Positions 1 through 8,745 of a stretch of 64,000 nt of DNA are shown piece by piece; positions within the stretch are counted from its first letter, which is position 1; every line of letters starts with the position of its first letter. Origin of the DNA: Oceanobacillus sp. CFH 90083. GTDB lineage: Bacteria > Bacillota > Bacilli > Bacillales > Amphibacillaceae. The DNA lies in contig NZ_VIYG01000003.1 in the NCBI RefSeq assembly GCF_009389585.1, positions 62,001-126,000 of the forward strand, given 5' to 3'. The translations under genes and the position numbers were made by a program. Below the pieces are notes generated by a model, which worked only from the letters and a program-made list of their open reading frames with translations, searched no databases and was not told the origin of the DNA.

Positions 1-1
1 A

Positions 2-547
2 TCAGGGGGAATGAGACAGCGGGTGATGATTGCGATGGCTATGTCCTGTGATCCGGAATTATTGATTGCCGATGAACCGACAACAGCACTTGATGTGACA
101 ATCCAGGCACAGATTTTAGATTTAATGCGGAATTTAAATGAAAAAGAAGAAACGGCTATTTTACTGATTACGCATGATTTAGGAGTTGTGGCGGAAATTT
201 GTGACAGGGTTGTCGTTATGTATGCCGGACAAATCGTAGAAGAGGGGACAACGAGAGAAATATTAAAAGCACCTGAGCATCCTTATACCCAAGGACTGAT
301 TAAGTCCTTACCAAAAATGCATGAAAGAGAGCAGCAGCTCTATTCTATTCCGGGAGTCGTACCAAAGCCTAAAATGGGAAGGGCAGGCTGTCATTTTGCT
401 CCGCGGTGCGAATTTGCTTTTGACCGCTGTTTTCAGGAAAACCCGGACCTGTACGCTTTAGATAATAACCGCCTGAGCAGATGTTTTTTACATGATGATA
501 AAGAAGGGAAGGTAAAAAAGCATGCAGAAGCCGATATTGGAAGTTGA
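2..547 (+). CDS. Oligopeptide/dipeptide ABC transporter ATP-binding protein, OppD/DppD-like (5' truncated by window)
   Basis: C-terminal part of the first ATPase of a peptide importer; it hydrolyses ATP on the cytoplasmic face to drive uptake. The frame is already open at base 2, where it encodes the ABC signature SGGMRQR, so the Walker A half lies outside the window. Walker B (LLIADEP) and the switch histidine (ITHD) follow. The C-terminal oligopeptide-transporter extension is present, with the HPYTQ motif and clustered cysteines ([12 protein letters not shown]) typical of OppD/DppD. It overlaps the next gene by 26 bases and heads the importer operon that runs to 5356. Confidence 0.93.
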   Translation, partial: SGGMRQRVMIAMAMSCDPELLIADEPTTALDVTIQAQILDLMRNLNEKEETAILLITHDLGVVAEICDRVVVMYAGQIVEEGTTREILKAPEHPYTQGLIKSLPKMHEREQQLYSIPGVVPKPKMGRAGCHFAPRCEFAFDRCFQENPDLYALDNNRLSRCFLHDDKEGKVKKHAEADIGS

Positions 548-1490
548 TGGTCTGAAGAAATATTTTGACATCAAAGGTGGACCGATAGGGAGAAAAGTCG
601 GTGAGGTAAAGGCTGTCGATGATGTATCCTTTATGGTTATGGAAGGAGAAATTCTAGGAATCGTTGGGGAATCAGGCTGTGGAAAATCAACTACCGGAAA
701 GGCTATTTTGCGTCTGATTGAACCAACAGCAGGTAAAGTGAAATTCCAGGATAAAGAGATAACAAACTTAAGCAGCAGTGAAATGCGCAGTTTGAGAAAA
801 GATATGCAAATTATCTTCCAGGATCCCTATGCTTCCTTGAACCCGAGACATACCGTAGAGAAAATTGTCGGTGAACCGCTGTTAGTGCATGGCATGACAT
901 CTTCTATACAGCGAATGAAAAGAGTCCGGGAACTCTTAGAGGTTGTTGGGCTGAGTCCTTATCATGCAAAAAGGTATCCGCATCAGTTCAGTGGAGGACA
1001 AAGGCAGCGTGTTGGAATTGCCAGGGCACTTGCTAATAACCCTAAATTAGTTATATGCGATGAACCAGTATCCGCATTGGATGTATCCATTCAATCACAA
1101 ATACTTAATTTAATGGAAAAGCTGCGGGATGAATTTAACTTAACCTATATTTTTATTGCGCATGATTTAAGTGTAGTGAAACATATCAGTGATCGCATCG
1201 GTGTGATGTATTTAGGGAGAATGGTTGAACTGACAGATAAAAATAAGCTTTATGATGATCCGAAGCACCCGTATACACAGGCATTGCTTTCCGCTGTTCC
1301 GCTCCCTGATCCAGATTTGCGAAGGGAAAGAATTATTTTAAAGGGAGACGTGCCAAGTCCCGCCAATCCACCTTCAGGGTGTGCTTTTCACACAAGATGT
1401 CCATATGCAATGGATATCTGCAAGGAAGTAAGGCCTGACTTTAAACCTGTGGAAGATAATCATTTTGTTGCCTGTCATTTATATGAATAG
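522..1490 (+). CDS. Oligopeptide/dipeptide ABC transporter ATP-binding protein, OppF/DppF-like
   Basis: Second ATPase of the peptide importer, expected to form a heterodimer with the preceding protein. All hallmarks are visible: Walker [10 protein letters not shown] at residues 49-57, Q-loop [11 protein letters not shown] near 99-109, signature SGGQRQR at 157-163, Walker B LVICDEP at 176-182, then the switch HD. The C-terminal extension carries [12 protein letters not shown] and a Cys-rich segment ([15 protein letters not shown]). At 322 aa it is normal for the family. ATG 522 is preceded by GGAAGG; the 26-base overlap with the upstream ATPase suggests translational coupling. Confidence 0.95.
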   Translation: MQKPILEVDGLKKYFDIKGGPIGRKVGEVKAVDDVSFMVMEGEILGIVGESGCGKSTTGKAILRLIEPTAGKVKFQDKEITNLSSSEMRSLRKDMQIIFQDPYASLNPRHTVEKIVGEPLLVHGMTSSIQRMKRVRELLEVVGLSPYHAKRYPHQFSGGQRQRVGIARALANNPKLVICDEPVSALDVSIQSQILNLMEKLRDEFNLTYIFIAHDLSVVKHISDRIGVMYLGRMVELTDKNKLYDDPKHPYTQALLSAVPLPDPDLRRERIILKGDVPSPANPPSGCAFHTRCPYAMDICKEVRPDFKPVEDNHFVACHLYE

Positions 1491-1546
1491 ACACGCTGAC
1501 AAAATATTACTCTTATAAATTAACTAATACCTGAGGGGGGAAAAGA

Positions 1547-3220
1547 ATGAAGTTAAAATATTCTCTTTTCATCGTCTGGATGCTTGCTGTTTTCCTGGTT
1601 CTGGCAGCATGTTCAGGTGATGGCGGACAAAATGGAGGAGAAGCTGACGAAGGTGATGAGACTGATACAACAGAGGATGCAGCAGATGCTGGAGATGCAG
1701 AAGGAGACCAGGTATTAATATTTGCCCGCGGCGGTGATTCGGAAAGCCTTGATCCGGCAAGCACAACAGATGGAGAGTCATCCCGGATTACCAAGCAGAT
1801 TTATGAAAGTCTATTAGATTTTGACAAGGATTCCTTTGAAATTTTGCCTGGACTTGCTCATGACTGGGAGGTTGCTGATGATGGGTTAAGTTATACCTTC
1901 TATTTAGAAGAGGGCGTGACCTTCCATGATGGAACAGACTTTAATGCAGATGCTGTTAAGGTTAACTTTGAACGCTGGGCTGATCCAGATCATGAGTATG
2001 CTTTTGCTGATGATGGATATGTCTACTCCATGTATGGCACGATGTTTGGAGGCTTTCAAGGAGATGAGAACCATGTCATTGAGGAGATTAATGTAGTGAA
2101 TGACCATGAAATTGAGTTTGTGCTAAGCCAGCCTTTGGGATTCTTCCTGCAAAATATGGCGATGACCTATTTCCCTATTACTTCTCCAGCCGCATTGGAA
2201 GAATATGGTGCAGCAATTAATGAGAATCCTGTTGGTACAGGTCCGTTTGAATTTGTCAGCTGGGCAAAAGATGACTCGATTGTGCTTGATAAATTTGAAG
2301 ATTATCGCATAGATGGACTGCCTAAGCTGGATCGTGTTGTATTTGAAGTTATTCCGGATAATGCTGCCCGTTTGATTGCTTTGCGTTCTGGCGAAATTGA
2401 TATTATGGATGGGTTAAATCCGGATGATGCAGCAGGCGTAGAAGCTGACGAAGGCTTAGAGCTGTACGAGCGCGAGGAAAATAATATTGGTTATGTAGGA
2501 TTTAATGTGCAAAATGAACCATTCGATAATAAAGAGTTAAGGCATGCTGTCAGCCATGCTATTGATAAAGAAGCAATTGCAGATGCTTTATATGCCGGGT
2601 ATGCCACTCCTGCTTCTGTTCCGCTTCCGCCTAGCTATATGGGCTATAACGATGAAGTGGAGAGTTTTGAATATGATCCGGACAGAGCTGCTGAATTGCT
2701 GGAGGATGCGGGCTATGCAGATGGATTGGGAATTGAATTATGGACCATGCCTGTGGCAAGACCATATATGCCAGACCCAGAAACAGTTTCAGAGATTATT
2801 CAGAATAACCTGGAGCAAATAGGTATTACTGTTACCATTGTCAGAGAAGAGTGGGCTCCGTATTTGGAAAAAACAATGAATGGGGAACACCAAATGTATA
2901 TGCTGGGCTGGTCAGGAACAAACGGAGATCCTGATTACTTCCTCAGCAGCCTGTTGCACGGAGATAACGTAGGAAGCAGTAACAGGGAATTCTATGCTAA
3001 TGATGAAGTGGATGAACTATTAAATCAAGCAAAATTATCTGTCGATCAGGATGAACGAGCTTCCTTTTACCAGCAGGCGCAGGAAATTATTGCTGATGAT
3101 GCACCAATGGTTCCTTTAGTACATTCCAGACCAGTACTTGCAACAACGAGTGCAGTAGAAAATTATGTGCCGCATCCATCAACGAGTGAATCTTTAGCTG
3201 AAGTAGAACTTGCAAATTAA
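1547..3220 (+). CDS. Peptide ABC transporter substrate-binding lipoprotein (SBP family 5)
   Basis: Extracellular solute receptor of the importer, lipid-anchored to the outer face of the membrane. The signal peptide has a basic start and hydrophobic core and ends in lipobox LAAC with the lipidated Cys at residue 22. An acidic Gly/Asp/Glu-rich linker of about 30 residues follows, then a family 5 binding domain (NPVGTGPFEF, LRHAVSHAIDKEAI). At 557 aa the length is typical. AGGGGGG lies 6-12 bases before ATG 1547. The ligand is probably di- or oligopeptide by context, but nickel or glutathione cannot be excluded from sequence alone. Confidence 0.93.
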   Translation: MKLKYSLFIVWMLAVFLVLAACSGDGGQNGGEADEGDETDTTEDAADAGDAEGDQVLIFARGGDSESLDPASTTDGESSRITKQIYESLLDFDKDSFEILPGLAHDWEVADDGLSYTFYLEEGVTFHDGTDFNADAVKVNFERWADPDHEYAFADDGYVYSMYGTMFGGFQGDENHVIEEINVVNDHEIEFVLSQPLGFFLQNMAMTYFPITSPAALEEYGAAINENPVGTGPFEFVSWAKDDSIVLDKFEDYRIDGLPKLDRVVFEVIPDNAARLIALRSGEIDIMDGLNPDDAAGVEADEGLELYEREENNIGYVGFNVQNEPFDNKELRHAVSHAIDKEAIADALYAGYATPASVPLPPSYMGYNDEVESFEYDPDRAAELLEDAGYADGLGIELWTMPVARPYMPDPETVSEIIQNNLEQIGITVTIVREEWAPYLEKTMNGEHQMYMLGWSGTNGDPDYFLSSLLHGDNVGSSNREFYANDEVDELLNQAKLSVDQDERASFYQQAQEIIADDAPMVPLVHSRPVLATTSAVENYVPHPSTSESLAEVELAN

Positions 3221-3406
3221 TTAGAAACAAACGAAGGAGACTCTTTTACCGGTCAAACTGCTGCTTCTCATTCCTCAATCAACTGGTAACAATCATAATG
3301 CTATCTTTGATTTATCAGGATGAGGAGGACAGAATTTTTTGGAGAGAGTCTCCTTGTTTTACTCTTGGAAAGGAGTGAAACATACATAAAGAATAGAGGT
3401 GAAATA

Positions 3407-4408
3407 ATGGTTTCCTATATTATCCGACGATTATTAATGATGATTCCCGTGCTAATTGGAATGACATTAATCACCTTCTCCATTGTTCATTTGATTCCCG
3501 GGAATCCGGCTCAGGTGATACTGGGAGAAACAGCTAACCAGGCTGCCATTGAAAATTTAGAAGAAAGTATGGGTTTGAATGAACCTTATTTAACACAATA
3601 CGGGATTTATGTGAAGGGGCTGCTGCAGGGCGATCTTGGAACTTCCTTACGCTCTAACGCAGAAATATCCAGAGAGATATGGCCATATATTGCTGCCACA
3701 TTTGAGTTAACGATTTTTGCCATGCTGTTTGCTATCTTTATAGGAGTGAACGCTGGTATTATCAGTGCCTGGAAGCAGAATTCCTGGTTTGACTTTCTTG
3801 CCATGTTGTTTGCTTTAATCGGTGTTTCCATGCCTGTGTTTTGGCTGGCATTGATGGAGCAATGGATATTTGCTCAGGAGCTCGGGTGGTTTCCGGCTTA
3901 TGGCAGACAGGATAATAGAGACCCGATTGCGCCAATTACATATTTATATGTATTGGATTCCCTGATTCATTTGGATTTTTCCAGAGCAGGAACAATCCTG
4001 AAGCATTTGGTTCTGCCAAGTATTGCGCTCGGTACCATTCCGATGGCGATTATTGCCAGGATGACAAGGTCGAGTATGCTGGAGGTTATGAAGTCGGATT
4101 ATATTCGTACAGTACGTGCCAAAGGCTCCGGTCAATTTCTGGTTATCTATAAGCATGCGTTAAAAAACGCCATGATACCGGTATTAACGGTTATTGGCTT
4201 GCAGGCAGGAGTTTTATTAGGCGGGGCTATTTTAACTGAAACCATTTTCAGCTGGCCGGGAATTGGAAGATATGTGTTCGAAGCAATAAGCTATCGGGAT
4301 TATCCAGTTATCCAGTCTGGTATTCTGGTTGTTGCCTTTATTTTTGTCATCATCAATCTTGTTGTTGATATTTTTTATAAAATCATTGATCCAAGGATTA
4401 ATTATTAA
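3407..4408 (+). CDS. Peptide ABC transporter permease, OppB/DppB-like
   Basis: First membrane subunit of the importer, 333 aa with about six transmembrane segments. The N-terminus VSYIIRRLLMMIPVLIGM is characteristic of OppB/DppB. The cytoplasmic EAA loop that docks on the ATPases is visible (DYIRTVRAKGSG), followed by the conserved Gly-rich end (FSWPGIGRYVFEAI). An in-frame start exists further upstream at 3320, but ATG 3407 has a good AGAGGTG site and matches the family N-terminus, so it is preferred. The 186 bases separating it from the binding-protein gene show no clear terminator. Confidence 0.93.
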   Translation: MVSYIIRRLLMMIPVLIGMTLITFSIVHLIPGNPAQVILGETANQAAIENLEESMGLNEPYLTQYGIYVKGLLQGDLGTSLRSNAEISREIWPYIAATFELTIFAMLFAIFIGVNAGIISAWKQNSWFDFLAMLFALIGVSMPVFWLALMEQWIFAQELGWFPAYGRQDNRDPIAPITYLYVLDSLIHLDFSRAGTILKHLVLPSIALGTIPMAIIARMTRSSMLEVMKSDYIRTVRAKGSGQFLVIYKHALKNAMIPVLTVIGLQAGVLLGGAILTETIFSWPGIGRYVFEAISYRDYPVIQSGILVVAFIFVIINLVVDIFYKIIDPRINY

Positions 4409-4420
4409 GGGGGCGCTGTG

Positions 4421-5356
4421 ATGAAACAGGATGAGAAAAAGCCAATAGATACAGAGCAGCAAATAACCAGCCCCCAAAATAGAGAGCAGCAGGCAGATGT
4501 GGAGCAAATAGAAGCAGTTTCGCCTTGGAAAGATGCTTTTCGGCAGCTTAGAAAAAATCGTTTTGCAGTGGCAGGTCTGATTATTATTATTTTTTTCATT
4601 ATCCTTGCGATTGTTGCGCCGCTCCTTACATCTTATTCGTACCATGAACAAAACCTGGCGAATCGTTTGCAGCCTCCTTCCGGTGAGCATTGGATGGGGA
4701 CCGATGATTTAGGCAGAGATATATTTACCAGAATAGCTTATGGAGCAAGAGTTTCGTTGCAGGTTGGCTTTTTTGCAGTGATAGGTGCTCTGGTGTTTGG
4801 GACATTTCTTGGGATTATTGCCGGCTACTTCGGGCGTTGGGTAGATATGATTATTTCCAGAATATTTGATATCCTGCTGGCATTCCCAAGCATTTTACTT
4901 GCGATTGCAATTGTTGCTATTCTTGGCGCCTCTTTGCAAAATGCACTGATTGCGATTGCAATCATTAACATACCGATATTTGGAAGAATTGTGCGTTCCC
5001 GGGTAATCAGCTTGCGGGCAGAGGAGTACATTATGGCTGCCAAAGCGCAGGGAATGAAAAATGGGCGAATCATTTTTCATCATATTTTACCGAACAGTAT
5101 TACGCCAATTATTGTACAGTCTACACTTGGTTTTGGGACTGCCATCCTGGAAGCAGCTGCACTGGGCTTCCTCGGGCTTGGTGCACAGCCTCCGACACCG
5201 GAGTGGGGACAGATGCTTGCCAGTTCCCGGGAGTTTATTCAGCTGGCTCCATGGACACTTGTCATGCCGGGGCTTTCTATTATGCTTGTTGTACTTGGGT
5301 TTAACTTGGTTGGTGATGGTTTAAGAGATGTTTTAGATCCGAAAATGAGGAATTAA
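4421..5356 (+). CDS. Peptide ABC transporter permease, OppC/DppC-like
   Basis: Second membrane subunit, 311 aa, pairing with the preceding permease. A hydrophilic Gln/Glu-rich N-terminal tail of about 35 residues precedes the first membrane segment. The signature of OppC proteins, GTDDLGRDIFTRIAYGARVS, is present, as is the EAA loop (EEYIMAAKAQGM) and the terminal DGLRDVLDPK. GTG 4418 is an alternative start, but AAGGGGG sits 7 bases before ATG 4421. Last gene of the importer operon; a rho-independent terminator follows at once. Confidence 0.94.
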   Translation: MKQDEKKPIDTEQQITSPQNREQQADVEQIEAVSPWKDAFRQLRKNRFAVAGLIIIIFFIILAIVAPLLTSYSYHEQNLANRLQPPSGEHWMGTDDLGRDIFTRIAYGARVSLQVGFFAVIGALVFGTFLGIIAGYFGRWVDMIISRIFDILLAFPSILLAIAIVAILGASLQNALIAIAIINIPIFGRIVRSRVISLRAEEYIMAAKAQGMKNGRIIFHHILPNSITPIIVQSTLGFGTAILEAAALGFLGLGAQPPTPEWGQMLASSREFIQLAPWTLVMPGLSIMLVVLGFNLVGDGLRDVLDPKMRN

Positions 5357-5394
5357 TATCTTTATTTAGGATGTTTAAGAATTTATTCGTTAAT

Positions 5395-5438
5395 AAAACC
5401 TGATCTGCTGTTAATTATTAATGGCAGATCAGGTTTTT
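5395..5438 (+). terminator. Rho-independent terminator of the peptide importer operon
   Basis: A 14-bp perfect stem (AAAACCTGATCTGC paired with GCAGATCAGGTTTT) encloses a 15-base loop and ends in a T-run. It lies between two convergent operons and its A/T flanks could serve both strands, ending the reverse-strand DUF4097 transcript as well. Confidence 0.85.
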
Positions 5439-5456
5439 AATGATAAATAGGGATTA

Positions 5457-6428
5457 TTATTCAATTGTGATGCGGCCATTGCTTGTATTTGCTTTGATTA
5501 ATGATTCTCCATTGCCGTAGATGACATCCCAATCTCTGGAATCAAATACGCGAATCGTTCCATTATTTGTACGTAAATCGAAGGTAGCATTTTCAGGTGC
5601 CTGCTCCGAAATAATATGAATCTTTCCATTGCTTGTCTGTAAATCCATTGGATACTCAAAGTTTTCTGTTTCTATATGAATAGTTGCATTATTCGTCTTT
5701 GCTTTTATTTCCCCGGAAATACCCTGTGCTTCAATTCTGCCATTTGTTGTTTCTGTATTCGTATTACCCTGTATGGAAGCAATTCCGATTTTTCCATTAT
5801 TCGTATTGGCTGTTACTTCACCAATAATATTCTCTACAGTGATTTTTCCATTTGACGTTTTTATATTCGTATCACCCTGTGTGTTCTCCAATGCAATCCT
5901 GCCATTAGATGACTCCATATCAATCAAGGAGGCTTCTATATTTTTTCCTTCAATCCTTCCATTGCTTGTATAAAGCTGTAACGAATCGATTTGTAAATCA
6001 GCAGCAGATATTCTGCCATTTGTTGTTTTTACATATATTTGCTCCAGCATATCCTCTGGAACAAATATGTCTAATGTAGCTTTCGAATAAAACATAAAAT
6101 CCATATGAAAGAAAGAAGAGGAGGTTTCTTTAATTTGAATCATTAATGTCTCCCCGTTAATTGAACTGCTCAACTCTTGTGTTTCAAGCTTTCTTCCTAT
6201 TGCTGTATATTCAATTTTCGGTTCTTCTCCATTAGCTGTTTGCAGCCGAATTTCCGTATTTTCTGCATCTACTTCAATGTTATTTAATTCATTTGCTTGG
6301 AAAGGAATAGACTCTGACTCTTCATTGAAAGCAGATTCCCGGTAAGAGGAGAAAGTAGCAGCCATCCCGATGATTCCGATAAGAAGCAGGAAAATGGCTA
6401 GAATGATAATTCGCTTTACAGTTATCAT
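5457..6428 (-). CDS. DUF4097 family membrane-anchored beta-strand repeat protein
   Basis: 323 aa. A single N-terminal hydrophobic helix (about residues 5-25) anchors it; the remainder is predicted to lie outside the cell. The C-terminal two thirds repeat a short motif, x(T/S)xNG(R/K)I, about ten times at intervals near 17-20 residues, as expected of a right-handed beta-helix/DUF4097 fold. Family members are often encoded with PadR regulators and DUF1700 proteins and linked to envelope stress, but no biochemical function is established. The start overlaps the DUF1700 gene by 4 bases (ATGA), so the two are coupled. Confidence 0.87.
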   Translation of the reverse strand: MITVKRIIILAIFLLLIGIIGMAATFSSYRESAFNEESESIPFQANELNNIEVDAENTEIRLQTANGEEPKIEYTAIGRKLETQELSSSINGETLMIQIKETSSSFFHMDFMFYSKATLDIFVPEDMLEQIYVKTTNGRISAADLQIDSLQLYTSNGRIEGKNIEASLIDMESSNGRIALENTQGDTNIKTSNGKITVENIIGEVTANTNNGKIGIASIQGNTNTETTNGRIEAQGISGEIKAKTNNATIHIETENFEYPMDLQTSNGKIHIISEQAPENATFDLRTNNGTIRVFDSRDWDVIYGNGESLIKANTSNGRITIE

Positions 6429-6982
6429 GTGTGATTCTCTCCTTTCACTAGCCGGACATTAAATGCAATATATTTTGAAAACATACGGATGGCTGCATTT
6501 GTCATATAATTTGCGCCGATAAAGATGAATAATCCAGATCCTGTAAGTGTGACAGACGTAAATAATTCAAATAAATAAAATGAATCAGGCTGGACAATCC
6601 ATTGTACGATTGCTATCAAAAGCTGTGCAATAAAAGAAAAAGCAACCACCCACGCACTCAGAATGATTCCGGCAATACCAATGGAAGGTCCAAGGACAAT
6701 AATTAAATTGAAGAAAAGGAGCCCGATGATTATGCCTATTCTGTGGAATGGACTTTGTTCAGCATGATTTTTCCGGGCTTTTGCAAATGGCTGAGTGGAT
6801 TGCAATTCTTTGGCAATCTGCTGCGGGGAACCTAGTGAGCGATAAATCTCTTCATCTGTTTTTCCCTCTGCTCTCCCCATTTCAAAGTGCTCTTCAAAAT
6901 CTTGAATAATTTCTTCCTGCTCTTGTGGTGACAAGTCTTGTAAGTAAACCGTAAGTTCTCCTATAAAGTCTGACTTATTCAT
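6425..6982 (-). CDS. DUF1700 (HAAS signaling domain) membrane protein
   Basis: 185 aa. The N-terminal 70 residues form the soluble HAAS/DUF1700 helical domain (LSPQEQEEIIQDFEEHF, then EEIYRSLGSPQQIAKEL). Three to four transmembrane segments follow from about residue 82. Such proteins are nearly always encoded next to a PadR repressor and probably pass an envelope signal to it; the mechanism is not known. It overlaps the PadR gene by 8 bases and the DUF4097 gene by 4, giving a tightly packed three-gene reverse-strand operon. Confidence 0.88.
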   Translation of the reverse strand: MNKSDFIGELTVYLQDLSPQEQEEIIQDFEEHFEMGRAEGKTDEEIYRSLGSPQQIAKELQSTQPFAKARKNHAEQSPFHRIGIIIGLLFFNLIIVLGPSIGIAGIILSAWVVAFSFIAQLLIAIVQWIVQPDSFYLFELFTSVTLTGSGLFIFIGANYMTNAAIRMFSKYIAFNVRLVKGENHT

Positions 6983-7295
6983 TTCTCTCCTCCTCCATTA
7001 GCGAATCAACGCCTTGCGTAAAATTCACGTATGCTTCTTTAAGTTCCAGGAGATATTCTTGTCCTTCCTCTGTTAAATGATAATATTTTCTGCTGGGTCC
7101 TTCTGTGGACTCTCTAAAGTAAGTTGTACAGTATCCCTGTTTTAATATTCGGCGTAACACAGGATAGACCGAGCCCTCCGCTATTTCGATTTTATTCGTA
7201 ATTCGCTTAATCAATTCATAACCATAGAAATCCTGTTTATCAAGCAATACTAATACACAGAGTTCAAGAACCCCTTTTTTAAATTGTGCATTCAC
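6975..7295 (-). CDS. PadR family transcriptional regulator
   Basis: 106-aa winged-helix regulator, first gene of the reverse-strand PadR-DUF1700-DUF4097 operon. The sequence opens with the family signature NAQFKKGVLELCVLVLL, continues through YGYELIKRI and the PSRKYYHLTEEG wing, and ends in a short dimerisation helix. GTG 7295 is chosen because GAAGGTG lies about 6 bases upstream; an alternative GTG at 7304 adds three residues. It probably represses its own operon; a sigma-A-like promoter lies just upstream. Confidence 0.9.
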   Translation of the reverse strand: MNAQFKKGVLELCVLVLLDKQDFYGYELIKRITNKIEIAEGSVYPVLRRILKQGYCTTYFRESTEGPSRKYYHLTEEGQEYLLELKEAYVNFTQGVDSLMEEERNE

Positions 7296-7331
7296 TAAAG
7301 TCACCTTCTTTATAGGTAAGCTGATAAATTC

Positions 7332-7360
7332 ACTATAGCATTTTATTTAGTACTATTCAA
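7332..7360 (-). promoter_or_regulatory. Promoter of the PadR-DUF1700-DUF4097 operon
   Basis: Read on the reverse strand, TTGAAT (7360-7355) and TATAGT (7337-7332) are separated by 17 bases, about 36 bases before the GTG start. Candidate from consensus match only. Confidence 0.5.
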
Positions 7361-7536
7361 TAACAAGTAGTGGTTTTATTTTTTAGTAGGTTGAAATATT
7401 TGTTTTAGATCAATAGAGGGAGGAGTTCAAAACAGACAGCTTGTAACTATGAAAAACCAAATCTCTTCTATATAAGAAGTGTTCATAAAGCACGATGAAA
7501 AGGACCAAGTCGGATAAAATCGTAAATTCGTGTGGT

Positions 7537-7745
7537 TGCGATTAATTATACTATTGAAAAGAGTTGGGACTGGGGCTGCGATTACTTGCCCCACCGAAGA
7601 GCTTTTGCAATTACTCTTCCCACCGAAAATATTTGGGACTTGCGATTACTCGTCTCATCGAAAAGAGCTGTTGCAACGCCGACACTAGCACGCCCTATGA
7701 GGGAGTGCGGATTTGAGCAGTGCTTTTGACGGGGGAGTAATCGCA
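7537..7745. repeat. Degenerate short repeats with an inverted copy
   Basis: A word close to TGCGATTACTC followed about 6 bases later by CACCGAAAA recurs at 7537, 7577, 7606 and 7641, with a weaker start at 7672 and irregular spacing of 29-40 bases. The reverse complement GAGTAATCGCA occurs at 7735-7745. The block is richer in G+C than its flanks and lies between the PadR operon and the tRNA genes. No convincing gene spans it. No function is known to me. Confidence 0.55.
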
Positions 7746-7963
7746 TTCTCAGGTCTCCACGTTTTTAATAGCAGAAACAGTCTTAACGAAACCTTAATCA
7801 AGGCAATCCAATGTACTTGTCTGCTTTTCTTTAAAAGAACCGTCTGATTATATTTTATTGAAATTTGCTCTTGCATCCACGATAAGGACATGCTATAGTA
7901 TTAAAAGTCGATTGATTGCACAGACAATTGAGAGATTGATTGAAAAATATTTTTAAAAAGTTA

Positions 7964-7992
7964 TTGCATCAATTTGAGAGATGTGATACTAT
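7964..7992 (+). promoter_or_regulatory. Promoter of the tRNA cluster
   Basis: TTGCAT (7964-7969) and TACTAT (7987-7992) with a 17-base spacer, about 20 bases before the first tRNA. Spacing and position are right for a sigma-A promoter; 7746-7963 holds nothing else recognisable. Confidence 0.6.
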
Positions 7993-8011
7993 ATAAAAGT
8001 TCGCTTATAAA

Positions 8012-8088
8012 GCGCCTGTAGCTCAATTGGATAGAGCGTTTGACTACGGAACAAGAGGTTAGGGGTTCGACTCTTCTCAGGCGCGCCA
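8012..8088 (+). tRNA. tRNA-Arg (anticodon ACG), with an unusual anticodon stem
   Basis: 77 bases with encoded CCA. The acceptor stem GCGCCTG/CAGGCGC is perfect, the D-stem is GCTC/GAGC and the anticodon loop CTACGGA reads ACG. The anticodon stem TTTGA/ACAAG has an A-A mismatch next to the loop and a T-G closing pair, whereas the usual Bacillus tRNA-Arg has TTTGA/TCAAA. The T-stem contains two G-T pairs. It is first of four tRNAs. Confidence 0.85.
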
Positions 8089-8089
8089 T

Positions 8090-8166
8090 CGGGAAGTAGC
8101 TCAGCTTGGTAGAGCACTTGGTTTGGGACCAAGGGGTCGCAGGTTCGAATCCTGTCTTCCCGGCCA
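8090..8166 (+). tRNA. tRNA-Pro (anticodon TGG)
   Basis: 77 bases with encoded CCA. Acceptor CGGGAAG/CTTCCCG, anticodon stem CTTGG/CCAAG around loop TTTGGGA, T-arm GCAGG TTCGAAT CCTGT. It starts one base after the CCA of tRNA-Arg, so the two are processed from one transcript. Confidence 0.96.
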
Positions 8167-8196
8167 GAAGAGATTTTTGATTATTTGTTTAAATGT

Positions 8197-8267
8197 GCGG
8201 GTGTAGTTTAGTGGTAAAACCTCAGCCTTCCAAGCTGATGATGAGGGTTCGATTCCCTTCACCCGCT
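8197..8267 (+). tRNA. tRNA-Gly (anticodon TCC)
   Basis: 71 bases; acceptor GCGGGTG/CACCCGC, anticodon loop CTTCCAA reading TCC, T-arm GAGGG TTCGATT CCCTT. The CCA end is not encoded (CTA follows), so it must be added by the CCA-adding enzyme. Confidence 0.95.
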
Positions 8268-8280
8268 CTATTATTAAAAT

Positions 8281-8354
<74 letters not shown>

Positions 8355-8546
8355 TTATTTATACATATATCGATAGTACAAATTCATACATTAGTATGTT
8401 AATAGAAGGATTATCATTGTGCCCTTAATTTAGAAGGATAGAGCAATATATTTTAAACTGTGTCTCCAAGATTTGAATCTTAAAGTGGACCCTATGTCAA
8501 AGACACTAACTTTTTTCGCTGTTATCTCTTATGCTGAGGAGCAACG

Positions 8547-8592
8547 ACATAACAAAAGCACACGCTCTTTTGAGTGTGTGCTTTTGTTATGT
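8547..8592 (+). terminator. Long hairpin, probable terminator after the tRNA cluster
   Basis: A 21-bp stem with one G-T pair and a 4-base loop, running from ACATAACAAAAGCACAC to its complement; the right arm contains CTTTTGTTAT. Symmetric A/T arms suggest it acts in both directions. The rest of 8355-8745 holds no recognisable gene. Confidence 0.6.
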
Positions 8593-8745
8593 ACTGAAAA
8601 TGTATGAAAAGACATTGTTTATCTCGACGTGACATAGATTGCCGTAATTCTTTATTATTATTGTTGTTTTATAGGCATTTTATATAAGGAACTTAACTGT
8701 TGCTCTGCAAAATTGCAGCATACGAACAGAGGGAGAAACAGAAGC

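Noticed and set aside
7537..7680. CRISPR array considered for the repeated TGCGATTACTC words
   Set aside because: Units are degenerate, spacing varies from 29 to 40 bases, there are no conserved repeats with unique spacers, and no cas genes occur.
7685..7891. Reverse-strand open frame of 68 codons in the repeat block
   Set aside because: No ribosome binding site, composition of a chance frame, overlaps degenerate repeats.
8484..8513. Sequence resembling the terminal repeat of an IS3-family element (AAGTGGACCCTATGTC)
   Set aside because: No transposase or second end is visible within reach, and the likeness is from memory only.
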